From Candidatus Latescibacterota bacterium (GTDB lineage Bacteria; Latescibacterota; UBA2968; UBA8231): 11,260 nt of DNA. Below are positions 1-7,610 of the stretch, piece by piece. The position numbers were made by a program, and so were the translations under genes. Where the stretch lies: assembly GCA_003529325.1 (NCBI GenBank), contig DPVW01000479.1:1-11260 (forward strand), in the 5' to 3' direction. The notes beneath the pieces were generated by a model that made no database searches, had not been told where the DNA came from, and saw only the letters and a program-made list of their open reading frames with translations. Every line of letters starts with the position of its first letter. Within the stretch, counting starts at the first letter, position 1.

Positions 1-77
1 TGGGAGAGTTCGCGCCGACACGCACATTCCGATCGCATACAGGCCGCGCCAACGAGCGCGCCACGGGTGTCCGATAA
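1..77 (+). CDS. rpsS: Small-subunit ribosomal protein S19, C-terminal end only
   Basis: Only the last 24 codons and the TAA stop at 75-77 lie in the window; the reading frame has codons starting at position 3. The tail reads GEFAPTRTFRSHTGR and then a basic end. This matches the conserved S19 C terminus, where a 'LGEFAPTRTFRGH'-like stretch is diagnostic. S19 sits in the head of the 30S subunit, paired with S13, and contacts 16S rRNA and the A-site tRNA region. Its position directly before rplV is the universal S10-operon order (rplB-rpsS-rplV). The start and most of the protein are upstream of the window, so intactness cannot be judged. Confidence 0.93.
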   Translation, partial: GEFAPTRTFRSHTGRANERATGVR

Positions 78-92
78 GAGGGTATACGAACC

Positions 93-527
93 ATGGAAGC
101 GCGAGCCATACAACGTCATATAGGAATTCCCGCCACGAAGGTGCGTCAGGTGATCGATCTGATTCGTGGCAAGCCAGTGGAAGAGGCGCTGTCCATCCTT
201 CAATACTTGCCACAACGATCTGCCGGCATCATCGAAAAGACGTTGCGCTCAGCGATCGCCAATGCCACACGTCAGGATGACGACGAAGAGATGGCAGGAC
301 CTGTGGTGGATGTGGAGGATCTGTTCGTCAGTCGTATTCAGGCTGACCAGGGACGTACCCTCAAGCGCATGCGCCCACGGGCACGAGGGACCTCGGATCG
401 CATCATGAAGCGCCAGAGCCACGTCACCATCATTGTCTCCGACGGTCGGGATGATGTTGTGCCATCGGTCGTGCCGGTGACCCCGGACGACAGCGCCTCG
501 GCCGAGCAAGCCGAACAGGCTGAGTAG
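93..527 (+). CDS. rplV: Large-subunit ribosomal protein L22 with acidic C-terminal tail
   Basis: L22 binds 23S rRNA, and its long beta-hairpin lines the nascent-peptide exit tunnel. The 144-residue product shows the family core: an N-terminal part with KVRQVIDLIRGK (16-27), the helix around IEKTLRSAIANA (47-58), then the tunnel hairpin carrying RTLKRMRPRARG (88-99), and RIMKRQSHVTIIVSD (103-117), the usual end of the family. Typical bacterial L22 is about 110-115 residues; this one continues for about 27 residues rich in Asp, Glu, Ala, Ser and Pro (118-144). The loop at 60-70 (RQDDDEEMAGP) is also a few residues longer than in E. coli. The ATG at 93 is preceded by GAGGG at 78-82, just after the rpsS stop. 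rpsC follows 41 bases on. Confidence 0.97.
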   Translation: MEARAIQRHIGIPATKVRQVIDLIRGKPVEEALSILQYLPQRSAGIIEKTLRSAIANATRQDDDEEMAGPVVDVEDLFVSRIQADQGRTLKRMRPRARGTSDRIMKRQSHVTIIVSDGRDDVVPSVVPVTPDDSASAEQAEQAE

Positions 528-568
528 GCGGCCGAGTACGGCCAGAAAGAGTCAAGAGAGGAACTGCA

Positions 569-1228
569 TTGGGTCAAAAGACACATCCCTACGGCTTCCG
601 CCTGGGCGTTATCAAGGGTTGGAGTTCAAACTGGTTCGCCGAAAAGGACTTCTCCACGCTTCTCGGAGAAGATATCACGCTACGGCGGTATATCCATCAG
701 CGCTTGCAGCGAGCCGGTGTTTCTCGAATCCATATCGAGCGACATCCCAAGCGTGTGACCATAGAGGTGCACACAGCACGACCAGGGATCGCTATCGGGC
801 GCCGAGGGGCTGAAGTCGATAAGCTGCGCGACGAATTGAAGACCCTGACCAACAAGGATGTGACTCTCAACATCCAGGAAGTAAAGAAACCCGAACTCGA
901 TGCACAGTTGGTGGCTGATAATCTGGCCCGCCAATTTGAGCAAAGGGTGGCGTTCCGTCGAGCCATCAAGAAGTGCGTCGCCTCGTCCATGCGCATGGGG
1001 GCCGAGGGGATCCGTATCGAGTGCAACGGTCGTATCGGTGGCTCTGAAATGACCCGCCACGAGCGTTCCGAACCTGCAGGACGAGTGCCACTACACACGC
1101 TACGCGCCGACATCGACTTCGCCACGTCCACCGCCTTCACCGTGTCAGGTACTGTTGGTGTGAAGGTGTGGATCTGTCACGGCGAGGTTGTCGATGAAAC
1201 CGAAGAAGAACAGAAGCAACAGGCCTGA
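569..1228 (+). CDS. rpsC: Small-subunit ribosomal protein S3, TTG start
   Basis: S3 lies at the mRNA entry channel of the 30S subunit, binds 16S rRNA and contributes to mRNA unwinding. The 219-residue product begins MGQKTHPYGFRLG, the family N terminus, which fixes the start at a TTG (569-571) preceded by the purine stretch AGAGAGGAA. The KH domain covers about 38-106, with its GxxG loop as GRRG at 77-80. The basic FRRAIKK (129-135) corresponds to the helicase-associated arginines and lysines of E. coli S3. The C-terminal domain contains GRVPLHTLRADIDFA (171-185) and GVKVWICHGEV (197-207). Length is within the usual 210-233. The segment TRHERSEPAGRV (162-173) appears one residue longer than the common TEWYREGRV form. 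It ends with an acidic and Gln-rich tail. Confidence 0.97.
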   Translation: MGQKTHPYGFRLGVIKGWSSNWFAEKDFSTLLGEDITLRRYIHQRLQRAGVSRIHIERHPKRVTIEVHTARPGIAIGRRGAEVDKLRDELKTLTNKDVTLNIQEVKKPELDAQLVADNLARQFEQRVAFRRAIKKCVASSMRMGAEGIRIECNGRIGGSEMTRHERSEPAGRVPLHTLRADIDFATSTAFTVSGTVGVKVWICHGEVVDETEEEQKQQA

Positions 1229-1243
1229 GGACGTAAAACCACC

Positions 1244-1654
1244 ATGTTGATGCCGAAAAGGGTCCAGTGGCGAAAGCAGTCCCGTGGACGCATGCGCGGA
1301 CAGACCAAGGGAGGGGCTCTGGTCTCCTTCGGGGAGTATGGCTTGAAGGCCCAGGAGTGTGGCTGGGTGACGAGCCGTCAGATCGAAGCTGCTCGCGTCG
1401 CCATCAGTCGCGCGATGAGTCGTACCGGCAAGCTGTGGATCCGAGTGTTTCCGGACAAGCCGCTGACAAAGAAGCCTGCCGAAACACGGATGGGCAAAGG
1501 CAAGGGCGCTCCCGAGGATTGGGTTGCCGTCGTCAAGCCCGGTCGGGTGATGTTCGAACTGTCGGGCGTCTCCCCTGAGATCGCCAAAGAGGCGTTGCGG
1601 CGCGCGAGCCACAAGCTGCCGATCAAGACAAAGTTCGTCGAACGGTTGGCTTGA
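1244..1654 (+). CDS. rplP: Large-subunit ribosomal protein L16
   Basis: L16 sits near the A site and central protuberance of the 50S subunit and helps position the aminoacyl-tRNA acceptor arm. The 136-residue product has the usual length and begins [17 protein letters not shown], matching the family start, so ATG 1244 is chosen over the in-frame ATG two codons later. Motifs: [20 protein letters not shown] (29-48), [20 protein letters not shown] (50-69) and ETRMGKGKG (80-88). R82 corresponds to the arginine that is hydroxylated in E. coli L16 (R81), though nothing here shows whether it is modified. The Shine-Dalgarno GAGGA overlaps the rpsC stop codon (1226-1228), which suggests translational coupling. 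Confidence 0.97.
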   Translation: MLMPKRVQWRKQSRGRMRGQTKGGALVSFGEYGLKAQECGWVTSRQIEAARVAISRAMSRTGKLWIRVFPDKPLTKKPAETRMGKGKGAPEDWVAVVKPGRVMFELSGVSPEIAKEALRRASHKLPIKTKFVERLA

Positions 1655-1675
1655 GGGAGCGAGAAAGAGCAATTG

Positions 1676-1891
1676 ATGAAAGCAAGTGAATTGAGAGAGC
1701 AGGGCGCCGAGGAATTGGTGTCACGCTTGGAGGAGCTCGAAGAAGAGAGCTTCAATCTGCGTTTTCAGCACTCTCTCGGGCAGTTGAGCAGTCCACTGAA
1801 ACTGCGTGACGTTCGCCGAGATATCGCCAGGGTGCGGACGCTGCTGCAAGAGAACAATGCCGCCGTGGCTGAAGCCGGGCAGGAGAACTAG
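1676..1891 (+). CDS. rpmC: Large-subunit ribosomal protein L29
   Basis: L29 is a small helical hairpin protein at the exit-tunnel rim of the 50S subunit, next to L23, and part of the docking platform for trigger factor and SRP. The product from ATG 1676 is 71 residues: [14 protein letters not shown], then a first helix with [20 protein letters not shown], then [17 protein letters not shown], the family's second-helix signature. An in-frame TTG lies immediately before (1673), but the family start MKASELR and the purine run AGAAAGAG at about 1662-1669 favour the ATG. It is a few residues longer than the usual 60-68, ending in a short Ala/Glu tail. rpsQ starts 7 bases after its TAG. Confidence 0.95.
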   Translation: MKASELREQGAEELVSRLEELEEESFNLRFQHSLGQLSSPLKLRDVRRDIARVRTLLQENNAAVAEAGQEN

Positions 1892-1898
1892 GTAGAAC

Positions 1899-2171
1899 AT
1901 GGCAGATGATCAGAGTTACGGCGGACGTGTCATCGAAGGTCGCGTGGTAAAGGCAGGCAACGAAAAGACGCGTGTTGTCGTTATTGATTTGCGCAGTTCC
2001 CATCGGCTCTATGGAAAAGGCATGACCCGATCGACGAAGGCAGTCGCTCACGACGAACGGAACGAGTCGGGTGTTGGCGATGTCGTCCGCCTGCGGGAGT
2101 GCCGGCCCATAAGCAAGACGAAGTGCTGGCGCCTCGTGCAGATATTGGAAAAGGCAGCCGTCCACGGCTGA
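1899..2171 (+). CDS. rpsQ: Small-subunit ribosomal protein S17
   Basis: S17 is a primary 16S rRNA binder of OB fold, located in the lower body of the 30S subunit. The 90-residue product has the family's typical length. Recognisable parts are RVIEGRVVKAGNEKTRVVVI near the N terminus (first strands of the OB fold), the RSSHRLYGKGMTRSTK loop, HDERNESGVGDVVRLRECRP (the S17 signature region) and SKTKCWRLVQIL near the end. AGGAG (1881-1885), within the last codons of rpmC, is the probable ribosome-binding site, at a rather long spacing of 13 bases. It is the last gene of the classical S10 operon; rplN follows after 33 bases without a terminator U-tract. Confidence 0.96.
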   Translation: MADDQSYGGRVIEGRVVKAGNEKTRVVVIDLRSSHRLYGKGMTRSTKAVAHDERNESGVGDVVRLRECRPISKTKCWRLVQILEKAAVHG

Positions 2172-2204
2172 CGGCTCTGGCGATCTCATTCAAGAAAGTC
2201 TGAA

Positions 2205-2573
2205 ATGGTTCACGAGTACACCATACTCCGCATGGCGGACAATGCGGGCGCCCGCAAGGCAAAATGTATCCGCGTTCTGGGCGGCTCCAAGCGTCGGTAC
2301 GCCAGCGTCGGTGATCTGATCGTCGTCGCTGTCCACGATGTCCTGCCTAATGGCCCTCTGAAGGAGGGCGAGGTGGCGCGCGCCGTGGTCGTGCGTACCA
2401 AGAAGGAATACCGCCGTCCCGATGGCTCCTACATTCGTTTTGATGAGAATGCTGCGGTGCTCCTCGATCAGAACAACGAACCCCGCGGCACGCGCATCTT
2501 CGGGCCGGTTGCCCGTGAGCTACGTGACCGCCAGTTCATGCGCATCGTTTCCCTCGCTCCTGAGGTCGTGTAA
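2205..2573 (+). CDS. rplN: Large-subunit ribosomal protein L14
   Basis: L14 is a beta-barrel 50S protein at the subunit interface. It contributes to inter-subunit bridges and is the contact site for the silencing factor RsfS in bacteria that have it. The 122-residue product has the standard length. It shows [20 protein letters not shown] (8-27), the [20 protein letters not shown] region (45-64), the family signature [17 protein letters not shown] (71-87), and the ending [20 protein letters not shown] followed by SLAPEVV. ATG 2205 gives the family N terminus; the upstream Shine-Dalgarno is weak (AAGAAAG at about 2192-2198). In E. coli this is the first gene of the spc operon. rplX follows 8 bases after the stop. 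Confidence 0.97.
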   Translation: MVHEYTILRMADNAGARKAKCIRVLGGSKRRYASVGDLIVVAVHDVLPNGPLKEGEVARAVVVRTKKEYRRPDGSYIRFDENAAVLLDQNNEPRGTRIFGPVARELRDRQFMRIVSLAPEVV

Positions 2574-2581
2574 GGCATTCC

Positions 2582-2896
2582 ATGAAAATCAAGCGAGATG
2601 ACACGGTTTTTGTGATCAGTGGTAACGACAAGGGAAAGCGCGGCCGCGTGCTGCGTGTGTTCCCGGAGCAGGATCGCATCATCGTTGAGGGTGTGCGCAT
2701 GATGAAGAAGCACACCAAACCGACGCAGCGCGATCCACAGGGCGGCATCGTCGAGCGAGAGGCACCACTCCACGTCTCGAATGTGATGCTTGTTGATCCG
2801 AAGAGTGACGAGCCGACGCGGGTTGGCAGGCAGCGTCTCGACGAAGGTCGCCAGGTTCGTGTCGCCAAGCGCAGTGGCGAAATGATTGATTCTTGA
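2582..2896 (+). CDS. rplX: Large-subunit ribosomal protein L24
   Basis: L24 is an early 23S rRNA-binding assembly initiator and lies by the exit tunnel of the 50S subunit. The 104-residue product is of normal length (about 100-110). The KOW motif lies near the N terminus: [20 protein letters not shown] (6-25), then the strand [17 protein letters not shown]. The C-terminal half carries [19 protein letters not shown], a stretch diagnostic of bacterial L24. It starts at ATG 2582, only 8 bases after rplN stops, with the UAAGG of the rplN stop region as a possible ribosome-binding sequence. rplE follows with a 22-base gap. Confidence 0.96.
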   Translation: MKIKRDDTVFVISGNDKGKRGRVLRVFPEQDRIIVEGVRMMKKHTKPTQRDPQGGIVEREAPLHVSNVMLVDPKSDEPTRVGRQRLDEGRQVRVAKRSGEMIDS

Positions 2897-2918
2897 GTTG
2901 GATGGACGAAGAGATACA

Positions 2919-3461
2919 ATGATGACAAGACTTAGTGATCAATACACAAATGAGATCGTTCCCGCATTGCAGGAACGATTCAAGTATGGCAATCCCATGC
3001 AGGTGCCAAAGCTTGAGAAGATCGTGATCAATGCCGGTGTCGGTGAGGCCGTAACCGAGTCCAAGGCCCTGGATGCTGTGTTGGCAGAACTCACGGCGAT
3101 CTCGGGACAGAAGCCGGCCGTACGTCGTGCCAAAAGGGCGATTTCGAACTTCAAGTTACGTGAAGGGATGCCCATTGGTGCCATGGTTACACTTCGCCGT
3201 GTTCACATGTTCGAGTTTCTTGATCGCTTTGTGAATTTCGCGTTGCCACAGTCACGTGACTTTCGTGGCGTGCCGGCCAAGGGATTTGATGGTCGGGGCA
3301 ATTACAATCTGGGGTTGCGCGAGCAGATCATCTTTCCAGAGATCGACTACGACCGCGTTGACAAGATCCGCGGCATGAATATCACCTTCGTCACTAGCGC
3401 AACAAGCGACGAAGAGGCCAAGGAGCTATTGCGGCTCCTCGGCGTACCCTTCAGCAACTGA
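2919..3461 (+). CDS. rplE: Large-subunit ribosomal protein L5
   Basis: L5 binds 5S rRNA together with L18 and forms part of the central protuberance, contacting S13 and the P-site tRNA. The frame is open from a TTG at 2886, but that start would overlap the end of rplX and add 11 unconserved residues. ATG 2919 (or the adjacent ATG 2922) follows GAAGAGA and gives 180 residues, the family norm, beginning [17 protein letters not shown]. Motifs: [15 protein letters not shown] (about 30-44), SGQKP followed by [42 protein letters not shown] and [11 protein letters not shown]. In E. coli the S8 repressor-binding site overlaps the start of this gene; I could not identify an equivalent here with confidence. 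Confidence 0.96.
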   Translation: MMTRLSDQYTNEIVPALQERFKYGNPMQVPKLEKIVINAGVGEAVTESKALDAVLAELTAISGQKPAVRRAKRAISNFKLREGMPIGAMVTLRRVHMFEFLDRFVNFALPQSRDFRGVPAKGFDGRGNYNLGLREQIIFPEIDYDRVDKIRGMNITFVTSATSDEEAKELLRLLGVPFSN

Positions 3462-3471
3462 GAGACGGCGA

Positions 3472-3657
3472 ATGCCCAAGAAGTGCCTATTAGTCAAGTG
3501 GAGCCGCGAGCCCAAGTACAAGGTCCGCAAATACACCCGCTGTCAGAAGTGCGGGCGACCTCGGGCCGTTTATCGCAAGTTTGCCCTGTGTCGAATCTGC
3601 TTCCGTGAACTCGCCTTGCGTGGCGAGATTCCGGGCGTGACCAAGGCAAGCTGGTAG
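3472..3657 (+). CDS. rpsZ: Small-subunit ribosomal protein S14, zinc-binding type (S14 type Z)
   Basis: S14 lies in the 30S head between S3, S10 and S19. The 61-residue product is the short zinc-containing form, not the about 100-residue zinc-free form of E. coli. A zinc ribbon is visible as C24-x2-C27 (RCQKCGRP) and C40-x2-C43 (LCRICFREL). The family ending [11 protein letters not shown] is intact. ATG 3472 is 10 bases after rplE, with the purine-rich GAGAGACGG between them. It occupies the standard spc-operon position between L5 and S8. No second, cysteine-free paralogue is present in the window. The symbol rpsN is also used for this protein. Confidence 0.97.
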   Translation: MPKKCLLVKWSREPKYKVRKYTRCQKCGRPRAVYRKFALCRICFRELALRGEIPGVTKASW

Positions 3658-3676
3658 GGGGGATGGGGAGAATACT

Positions 3677-4075
3677 ATGAGCATGACCGATCCCATCGCC
3701 GACCTTCTTACTCGGGTGCGCAATGCCGCCAACGCCAATCATCGCAGTGTCGATGTGCCCGCATCCAAGTTGAAGCGTGAAATCGCCCGTGTTCTGGCTG
3801 AGGAGCGCTTCATCGACAACTTCGCGTATTTCGATGACGGCAAGCAGGGCCAGTTGCGACTCTATTTGCGTTATACGGCCGACAACGCCAGTATCATTCA
3901 GGGACTGAGACGCATGAGCAAACCCGGTCTCCGCCGTTACGCCGCCAAAGGAGACCTTCCACGCATTCGTCGTGGGCTCGGGGTAGCGATCGTCTCAACT
4001 TCGAGAGGCGTGATGACAGACCGCGACGCCCGCAAGGCGGGTGTCGGCGGCGAGATCCTGTGCAGCGTGTGGTGA
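3677..4075 (+). CDS. rpsH: Small-subunit ribosomal protein S8
   Basis: S8 binds the central domain of 16S rRNA (helix 21 region) and in E. coli is also the translational repressor of the spc operon. The 132-residue product has the usual length. It begins MSMTDPIADLLTRVRNAANA, includes LRRMSKPGLRRYAAK and LPRIRRGLGVAIVSTSRGVM, and ends DARKAGVGGEILCSVW, the family C-terminal signature. The region before it is G-rich; GGGAG at 3666-3670 is well placed for ATG 3677, although the ATG two codons downstream (3683) is also possible. It could autoregulate this cluster as in E. coli, but no S8-binding mimic was identified by eye. Confidence 0.97.
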   Translation: MSMTDPIADLLTRVRNAANANHRSVDVPASKLKREIARVLAEERFIDNFAYFDDGKQGQLRLYLRYTADNASIIQGLRRMSKPGLRRYAAKGDLPRIRRGLGVAIVSTSRGVMTDRDARKAGVGGEILCSVW

Positions 4076-4109
4076 TCAGGCTGCAGAATCCAGTGAGAGG
4101 CAAGCAACC

Positions 4110-4667
4110 GTGTCGCGTGTAGGCAAACAACCAATTCCTGTACCCCAAGGTGTCGATGTTTCCGTGCACGGGGCGGATGTGAAAGTCAAGGGCCCGAAGG
4201 GTCAGTTGCAGATGTCCTACCGGACAGACTTCGTCGGTATCGCCGTCGAGGCAACCGAAGTCGTTGTGACCCGCAGTTCAGAGGTCAGGGAGGCGATGGC
4301 TCTCCATGGTCTCACCAGGTCGCTCGTAGCCAACGCTGTCCAGGGCGTTACCGAGGGATATTCGAAAAATCTTGACCTTTTCGGTGTCGGATATCGAGCC
4401 GAGGCACAAGGGCGCAAGCTGACGCTCAATATCGGCTATTCACACCAAGTCGACTACATGGCCCCTGAAGGCATTGACATCAAGATTGGCCCCGCCATCA
4501 CCGGTGCGCAGGCCAGGATCGTCATATCGGGGATCGATAAGCAGATGGTTGGGCAGGTCGCTGCAGATATTCGTCAGAAGCGGAAACCCGACCCGTACAA
4601 GGGCAAGGGCATTCGTTACGAGAACGAGGTCATTCACTGGAAGGCTGGTAAGTCGGCGGTCACCTGA
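4110..4667 (+). CDS. rplF: Large-subunit ribosomal protein L6, GTG start
   Basis: L6 is a two-domain 50S protein near the sarcin-ricin loop and the elongation-factor binding site. The frame is open further upstream (ATG at 4041), but that would overlap the end of rpsH. The family N terminus, here (V/M)SRVGKQPIPVPQGV, is reached at GTG 4110, with GAGAGG at 4095-4100 as ribosome-binding site. This gives 185 residues, close to the usual 177-184. The two duplicated domains are about 1-82 and 83-170. The second ends in the L6 signature KRKPDPYKGKGIRYENE, with the near-invariant PYKGKGI. The internal FGVGYRAEAQG matches the family's second-domain start. A GTG start is usual enough for this gene. 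Confidence 0.96.
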   Translation: MSRVGKQPIPVPQGVDVSVHGADVKVKGPKGQLQMSYRTDFVGIAVEATEVVVTRSSEVREAMALHGLTRSLVANAVQGVTEGYSKNLDLFGVGYRAEAQGRKLTLNIGYSHQVDYMAPEGIDIKIGPAITGAQARIVISGIDKQMVGQVAADIRQKRKPDPYKGKGIRYENEVIHWKAGKSAVT

Positions 4668-4681
4668 TCGTCGAGAAGATC

Positions 4682-5044
4682 ATGGCAAACAAGGAAAAGC
4701 AAAAAGGGGTGGCGCGAGCGCGTCGACGATTTCGCATCCGCAAGAAGGTCCTCGGTACCCAGGACCGTCCACGGCTCGTCGTCCATCGCAGCCTGCGAAA
4801 TATCGAGGCCCAGATCGTCGATGACCAGGCCGGTCACTCCGTCGTCGGCCTATCGACGCGATCGAAGGAGTTCGAACGTTCCGGACCTCCTGTGGAACAG
4901 GGACGGGCCCTCGGCAAATTGCTGGCAGCCAAGGCTCAGGAGAAAGGGGTCGATCGTGTGGTCTTTGACCGCGCCGGCCTGCTGTATCACGGTATCGTCC
5001 GCGCTGTCGCCGAGGGCGCACGCGAGGGCGGCCTCAAGTTTTAA
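4682..5044 (+). CDS. rplR: Large-subunit ribosomal protein L18
   Basis: L18 binds 5S rRNA with L5 and carries it into the central protuberance of the 50S subunit. The 120-residue product is of standard length. The N terminus is short and very basic (ARARRRFRIRKKVLG), followed by the conserved RPRLVVHRSLRNIEAQIVDD (28-47). The second half has VDRVVFDRAGLLYHGIVRA, and the protein ends VAEGAREGGLKF, the diagnostic L18 C terminus. ATG 4682 lies 14 bases after rplF; the upstream purine stretch GAGAAG is a weak ribosome-binding site. rpsE follows 24 bases downstream. Confidence 0.97.
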   Translation: MANKEKQKGVARARRRFRIRKKVLGTQDRPRLVVHRSLRNIEAQIVDDQAGHSVVGLSTRSKEFERSGPPVEQGRALGKLLAAKAQEKGVDRVVFDRAGLLYHGIVRAVAEGAREGGLKF

Positions 5045-5068
5045 TGGCGAATCGAGAGAGATAACGAG

Positions 5069-5572
5069 TTGGCCCGAATCGATCCGAATACCCTCGAACT
5101 AACCGAGGTCGTTGTTCAGAACAGCGTTCGCCGTGTGTCTCATGTGCGCAAGGGTGGTCGCAGCTTCTCCTTCACGGCTATGGTCGTCGCCGGTGATCGA
5201 GCCGGTCACGTCGGCATCGGCTCCGGCAAAGCAGGTGAGGTTGCCGAGGCGATCCGCAAAGCTACTGAGGATTCCAAAAAGGATATCATCAGTGTACCCG
5301 TCGTGGCGGCAACGATCCCGCACGAAGTGATCGGACGCTTTGGCGCGGCTCGAGTGTTGTTAAAGCCTGCAAGTCCGGGCACAGGGATCATCGCCAGTGG
5401 CGGTATTCGCATCGTGTTGGATTTGGCCGGCATCCATGACATCTTGACGAAGTCCCTTGGATCGGCGAACTCGCAGAACACGATCCGGGCAGCGTTTGAT
5501 GGGCTGCGGCAGTTGCGGGATGCCGAAGAGGTGTGCCGTATTCGCGGCATCGCTTTGAGTGACCTGCGATGA
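5069..5572 (+). CDS. rpsE: Small-subunit ribosomal protein S5, TTG start
   Basis: S5 lies at the mRNA entry side of the 30S subunit and affects decoding accuracy. The 167-residue product begins (L/M)[15 protein letters not shown], the family N terminus, so the start is the TTG at 5069, with GAGAGAG (5054-5060) 8 bases before it. The S5 double-stranded-RNA-binding-like domain is at about 15-78, with [19 protein letters not shown] and [15 protein letters not shown]. The C-terminal domain holds [30 protein letters not shown] and [13 protein letters not shown] canonical loop glycine/arginine pattern is kept. The TGA stop overlaps the rpmD start (ATGA), which predicts tight translational coupling. 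Confidence 0.97.
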   Translation: MARIDPNTLELTEVVVQNSVRRVSHVRKGGRSFSFTAMVVAGDRAGHVGIGSGKAGEVAEAIRKATEDSKKDIISVPVVAATIPHEVIGRFGAARVLLKPASPGTGIIASGGIRIVLDLAGIHDILTKSLGSANSQNTIRAAFDGLRQLRDAEEVCRIRGIALSDLR

Positions 5573-5751
5573 AACTGGCGATTACACAATATCGCAGCGC
5601 CATCGGGCGATCAAGAAAGCAGCAGGACACGGTTCGGGCTCTTGGTATCCGTCGTCTGAATCAGACGGTCCTACACAATGACACGCCGCAGATTCGCGGC
5701 ATGATTGCCCGTGTTTCACATCTGCTTCGGGTTGCCGAGCAGAGCGTCTAG
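5569..5751 (+). CDS. rpmD: Large-subunit ribosomal protein L30
   Basis: L30 is a small 50S protein, absent from some bacterial lineages. The 60-residue product is typical in length and follows the L30 pattern: [20 protein letters not shown] (first strand and basic helix start), then [18 protein letters not shown] (the diagnostic central stretch), [16 protein letters not shown] and a short end. It overlaps the S5 stop codon by ATGA, a normal arrangement for rpsE-rpmD. No separate ribosome-binding site is needed if translation is coupled. rplO follows in the standard order. Confidence 0.95.
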   Translation: MKLAITQYRSAIGRSRKQQDTVRALGIRRLNQTVLHNDTPQIRGMIARVSHLLRVAEQSV

Positions 5752-5776
5752 ATTTGCCACAGACAGGACTTTAAGA

Positions 5777-6229
5777 ATGCAACTCGGAGATCTCCAGCCA
5801 GCCCCCGGTTCTCGGCGTCCGGCTCGGCGCAAAGGCAAGGGCCCCGGTTCCGGCAACGGCAAAACCGCTGGCCGTGGTCACAAGGGACAACGGTCTCGCT
5901 CCGGTGGTATGCGAGGCAGCAGAACCGGTTTTGAAGGTGGCCAGATGCCACTTCATCGTCGTCTGCCGAAGGTCGGCTTTTCGAACAAGAAATTCCGTAC
6001 CGAGTATCAAGTGGTGAATGTCGGGGCTATTCAACAGGTGGGACTCGAGGGTGATGTCGGTCCCGAGCAACTCGTGGCGGCAGGTCTGGCGCGCAAGTCA
6101 GGCCTCATCAAGATCCTCGGCGATGGGGAACTGACGAACAAAGTGACTCTCACCGCTCACGGCGCGTCGAAATCTGCGCGAGCGAAGGTCGAGGCTGCCG
6201 GCGGCAGCTTTGCCATCCACACGGCATAG
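5777..6229 (+). CDS. rplO: Large-subunit ribosomal protein L15
   Basis: L15 is a late-assembly 50S protein with a long basic N-terminal extension threading into 23S rRNA. An in-frame ATG at 5705 lies inside rpmD and is rejected; ATG 5777 gives [14 protein letters not shown], the family start, preceded by AGGA at 5764-5767. The product is 150 residues, within the normal 144-155. The Gly/Arg/Lys-rich extension includes [20 protein letters not shown] and [20 protein letters not shown], followed by [14 protein letters not shown]. The C-terminal globular domain ends with [20 protein letters not shown] and GGSFAI, as expected. secY starts 18 bases downstream. Confidence 0.97.
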   Translation: MQLGDLQPAPGSRRPARRKGKGPGSGNGKTAGRGHKGQRSRSGGMRGSRTGFEGGQMPLHRRLPKVGFSNKKFRTEYQVVNVGAIQQVGLEGDVGPEQLVAAGLARKSGLIKILGDGELTNKVTLTAHGASKSARAKVEAAGGSFAIHTA

Positions 6230-6247
6230 GAAGAGACGAGTCGGCCC

Positions 6248-7582
6248 GTGCTGCAGAGTTTTCAAAATTGCTTCAAAATCCCCGAACTTCGGCGCAAGAT
6301 CCTGTTCACGATTGGGATCCTTATCGTCTACCGGATCGGTGGACAGATCACCGTGCCGGGTATTCGGGACACAGTTCTACAAGAATACTTTACCGGTGCC
6401 GGTGACACGCTCTTTGGCCTTTACGACATGTTTGTCGGCGGCGCTTTTACCCGGGCGACGGTTTTCGCTCTGGGGATCATGCCGTACATCAGTGCTTCTA
6501 TTATCCTGCAGTTGATGGGGGCAGTGGTCCCCTTCTTCCAGAAGTTGCAGCGTGAGGGGGAAGAGGGCCGCAAAAAGATCAATCAGTATACGCGCTATGG
6601 CACGGTGTTCCTCGCTGCGGCCCAGTCTCTCGGGGTCAGTTATTTCTTGGAGAATATCAAAGGCCAATCCACCGGCATTGAGGCAGTGATCGATCCGGGG
6701 TGGGGCTTTCGCCTGCTGACCGTGGTGACGATCACTACAGGCACGATCTTCATCATGTGGCTTGGCGAGCAGATCACGGAACGTGGGATCGGTAATGGCA
6801 TTTCGCTGATCATCTTCGTCGGCATCATCTCCGAGTTGCCCTTCGCCGTGAAGAGCGAGTGGAACCACTACTTGATCAATCGTGGTTTTACCAAAAGTCT
6901 CATTGAGGAACTCTTCCTCGTCGTGCTCATGGTCGTCGTCGTCGCTGCGGTTGTGCTGATGACGCAGGGGCAGAGACGAATACCGGTTCAATATGCCAAA
7001 CGGGTTGTCGGGCGCCGCGTCTACGGTGGACAGTCAACTCACATCCCCCTGCGAATCAACGCAGCAGGCGTGATTCCGATCATTTTTGCACAGTCGATTA
7101 TGTTTCTCCCAGGCACGATCACTCAGTTCTTTTCCGACAGCGAAGTGATGCAGATCATCGGGGCGTATTTCACCACCAGCTCCATGGTGTACTGGGCCTT
7201 TTATGGCACGATGATCGTGTTTTTCACCTACTTTTACACGGCGATCGTCATGGATCCGCAGCAGTTGGCGGACAACATGAAAAAACATGGCGGGTTTATC
7301 CCCGGTGTCCGTCCGGGCAAGCGTACAGCAGAGTATATCGACGGGATCATGACCCGCATCACCCTGCCGGGGTCTTTGGCATTGGCTGGGGTAGCTATCT
7401 TTCCCTTCTTCGTTATCAACCAGTTCAATGTGACACCTTCATATTCGCAGTTTTTCGGTGGCGCTGGATTGCTGATTATCGTCGGAGTCGCGCTAGATAC
7501 GCTGCAGCAGGTGGAATCCCAACTGATGACGCGGCACTATGAAGGCTTCATGAAAAAGGGCCGCATCCAGGGGCGCCGCTAA
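6248..7582 (+). CDS. secY: Preprotein translocase channel subunit SecY, GTG start
   Basis: SecY forms the membrane pore of the Sec translocon with SecE and SecG, driven by SecA or by the translating ribosome. The 444-residue product has family length and ten hydrophobic segments, roughly 17-36, 70-95, 118-137, 155-175, 181-200, 220-240, 270-290, 310-335, 370-392 and 402-421. Conserved features include [17 protein letters not shown] (73-89), [11 protein letters not shown] (180-190), [12 protein letters not shown] (270-281), and the cytosolic loop [16 protein letters not shown] (349-364), which corresponds to the SecA- and ribosome-contacting loop with its conserved arginine. The start is GTG 6248, after GGAAGAG at 6229-6235; it gives the short N terminus [18 protein letters not shown] usual in this family. 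The wording of the second segment recalls Bacteroidota/Gemmatimonadota-type SecY. Unusually, adk, map and infA do not follow. Confidence 0.98.
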   Translation: MLQSFQNCFKIPELRRKILFTIGILIVYRIGGQITVPGIRDTVLQEYFTGAGDTLFGLYDMFVGGAFTRATVFALGIMPYISASIILQLMGAVVPFFQKLQREGEEGRKKINQYTRYGTVFLAAAQSLGVSYFLENIKGQSTGIEAVIDPGWGFRLLTVVTITTGTIFIMWLGEQITERGIGNGISLIIFVGIISELPFAVKSEWNHYLINRGFTKSLIEELFLVVLMVVVVAAVVLMTQGQRRIPVQYAKRVVGRRVYGGQSTHIPLRINAAGVIPIIFAQSIMFLPGTITQFFSDSEVMQIIGAYFTTSSMVYWAFYGTMIVFFTYFYTAIVMDPQQLADNMKKHGGFIPGVRPGKRTAEYIDGIMTRITLPGSLALAGVAIFPFFVINQFNVTPSYSQFFGGAGLLIIVGVALDTLQQVESQLMTRHYEGFMKKGRIQGRR

Positions 7583-7610
7583 GGTTGGCGGGATCGAGAA
7601 AGCAAAACCA

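Noticed and set aside
530..543. Hairpin GGCCG-AGTA-CGGCC between rplV and rpsC
   Set aside because: Only five base pairs, no U-tract, and GC-rich context; it cannot be told from chance.
2886..2918. Longer rplE start at TTG 2886
   Set aside because: It overlaps the end of rplX and adds 11 residues not found in L5; the ATG pair at 2919/2922 has a purine-rich site upstream and gives the family N terminus.
2893..2920. TTGAGT - 16 bases - TACAAT promoter-like match at the rplE start
   Set aside because: The expected transcript would begin after the rplE start codon, and the -10 overlaps that codon. Such a match is likely to arise by chance in a tightly packed cluster, and nothing else supports it.
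4041..4109. Longer L6 frame from ATG 4041
   Set aside because: It overlaps rpsH and encodes an unconserved Cys/Ala-rich stretch; GTG 4110 gives the conserved SRVGKQPI start with a ribosome-binding site.
5705..5776. Longer L15 frame from ATG 5705
   Set aside because: It lies within rpmD in another frame, and the conserved L15 start is at ATG 5777.
6377..6991. Long reverse-strand open frame under secY
   Set aside because: It is an antisense shadow of secY codon bias: charged low-complexity product, no family resemblance and no ribosome-binding context. The same applies to the other reverse-strand frames under ribosomal genes.
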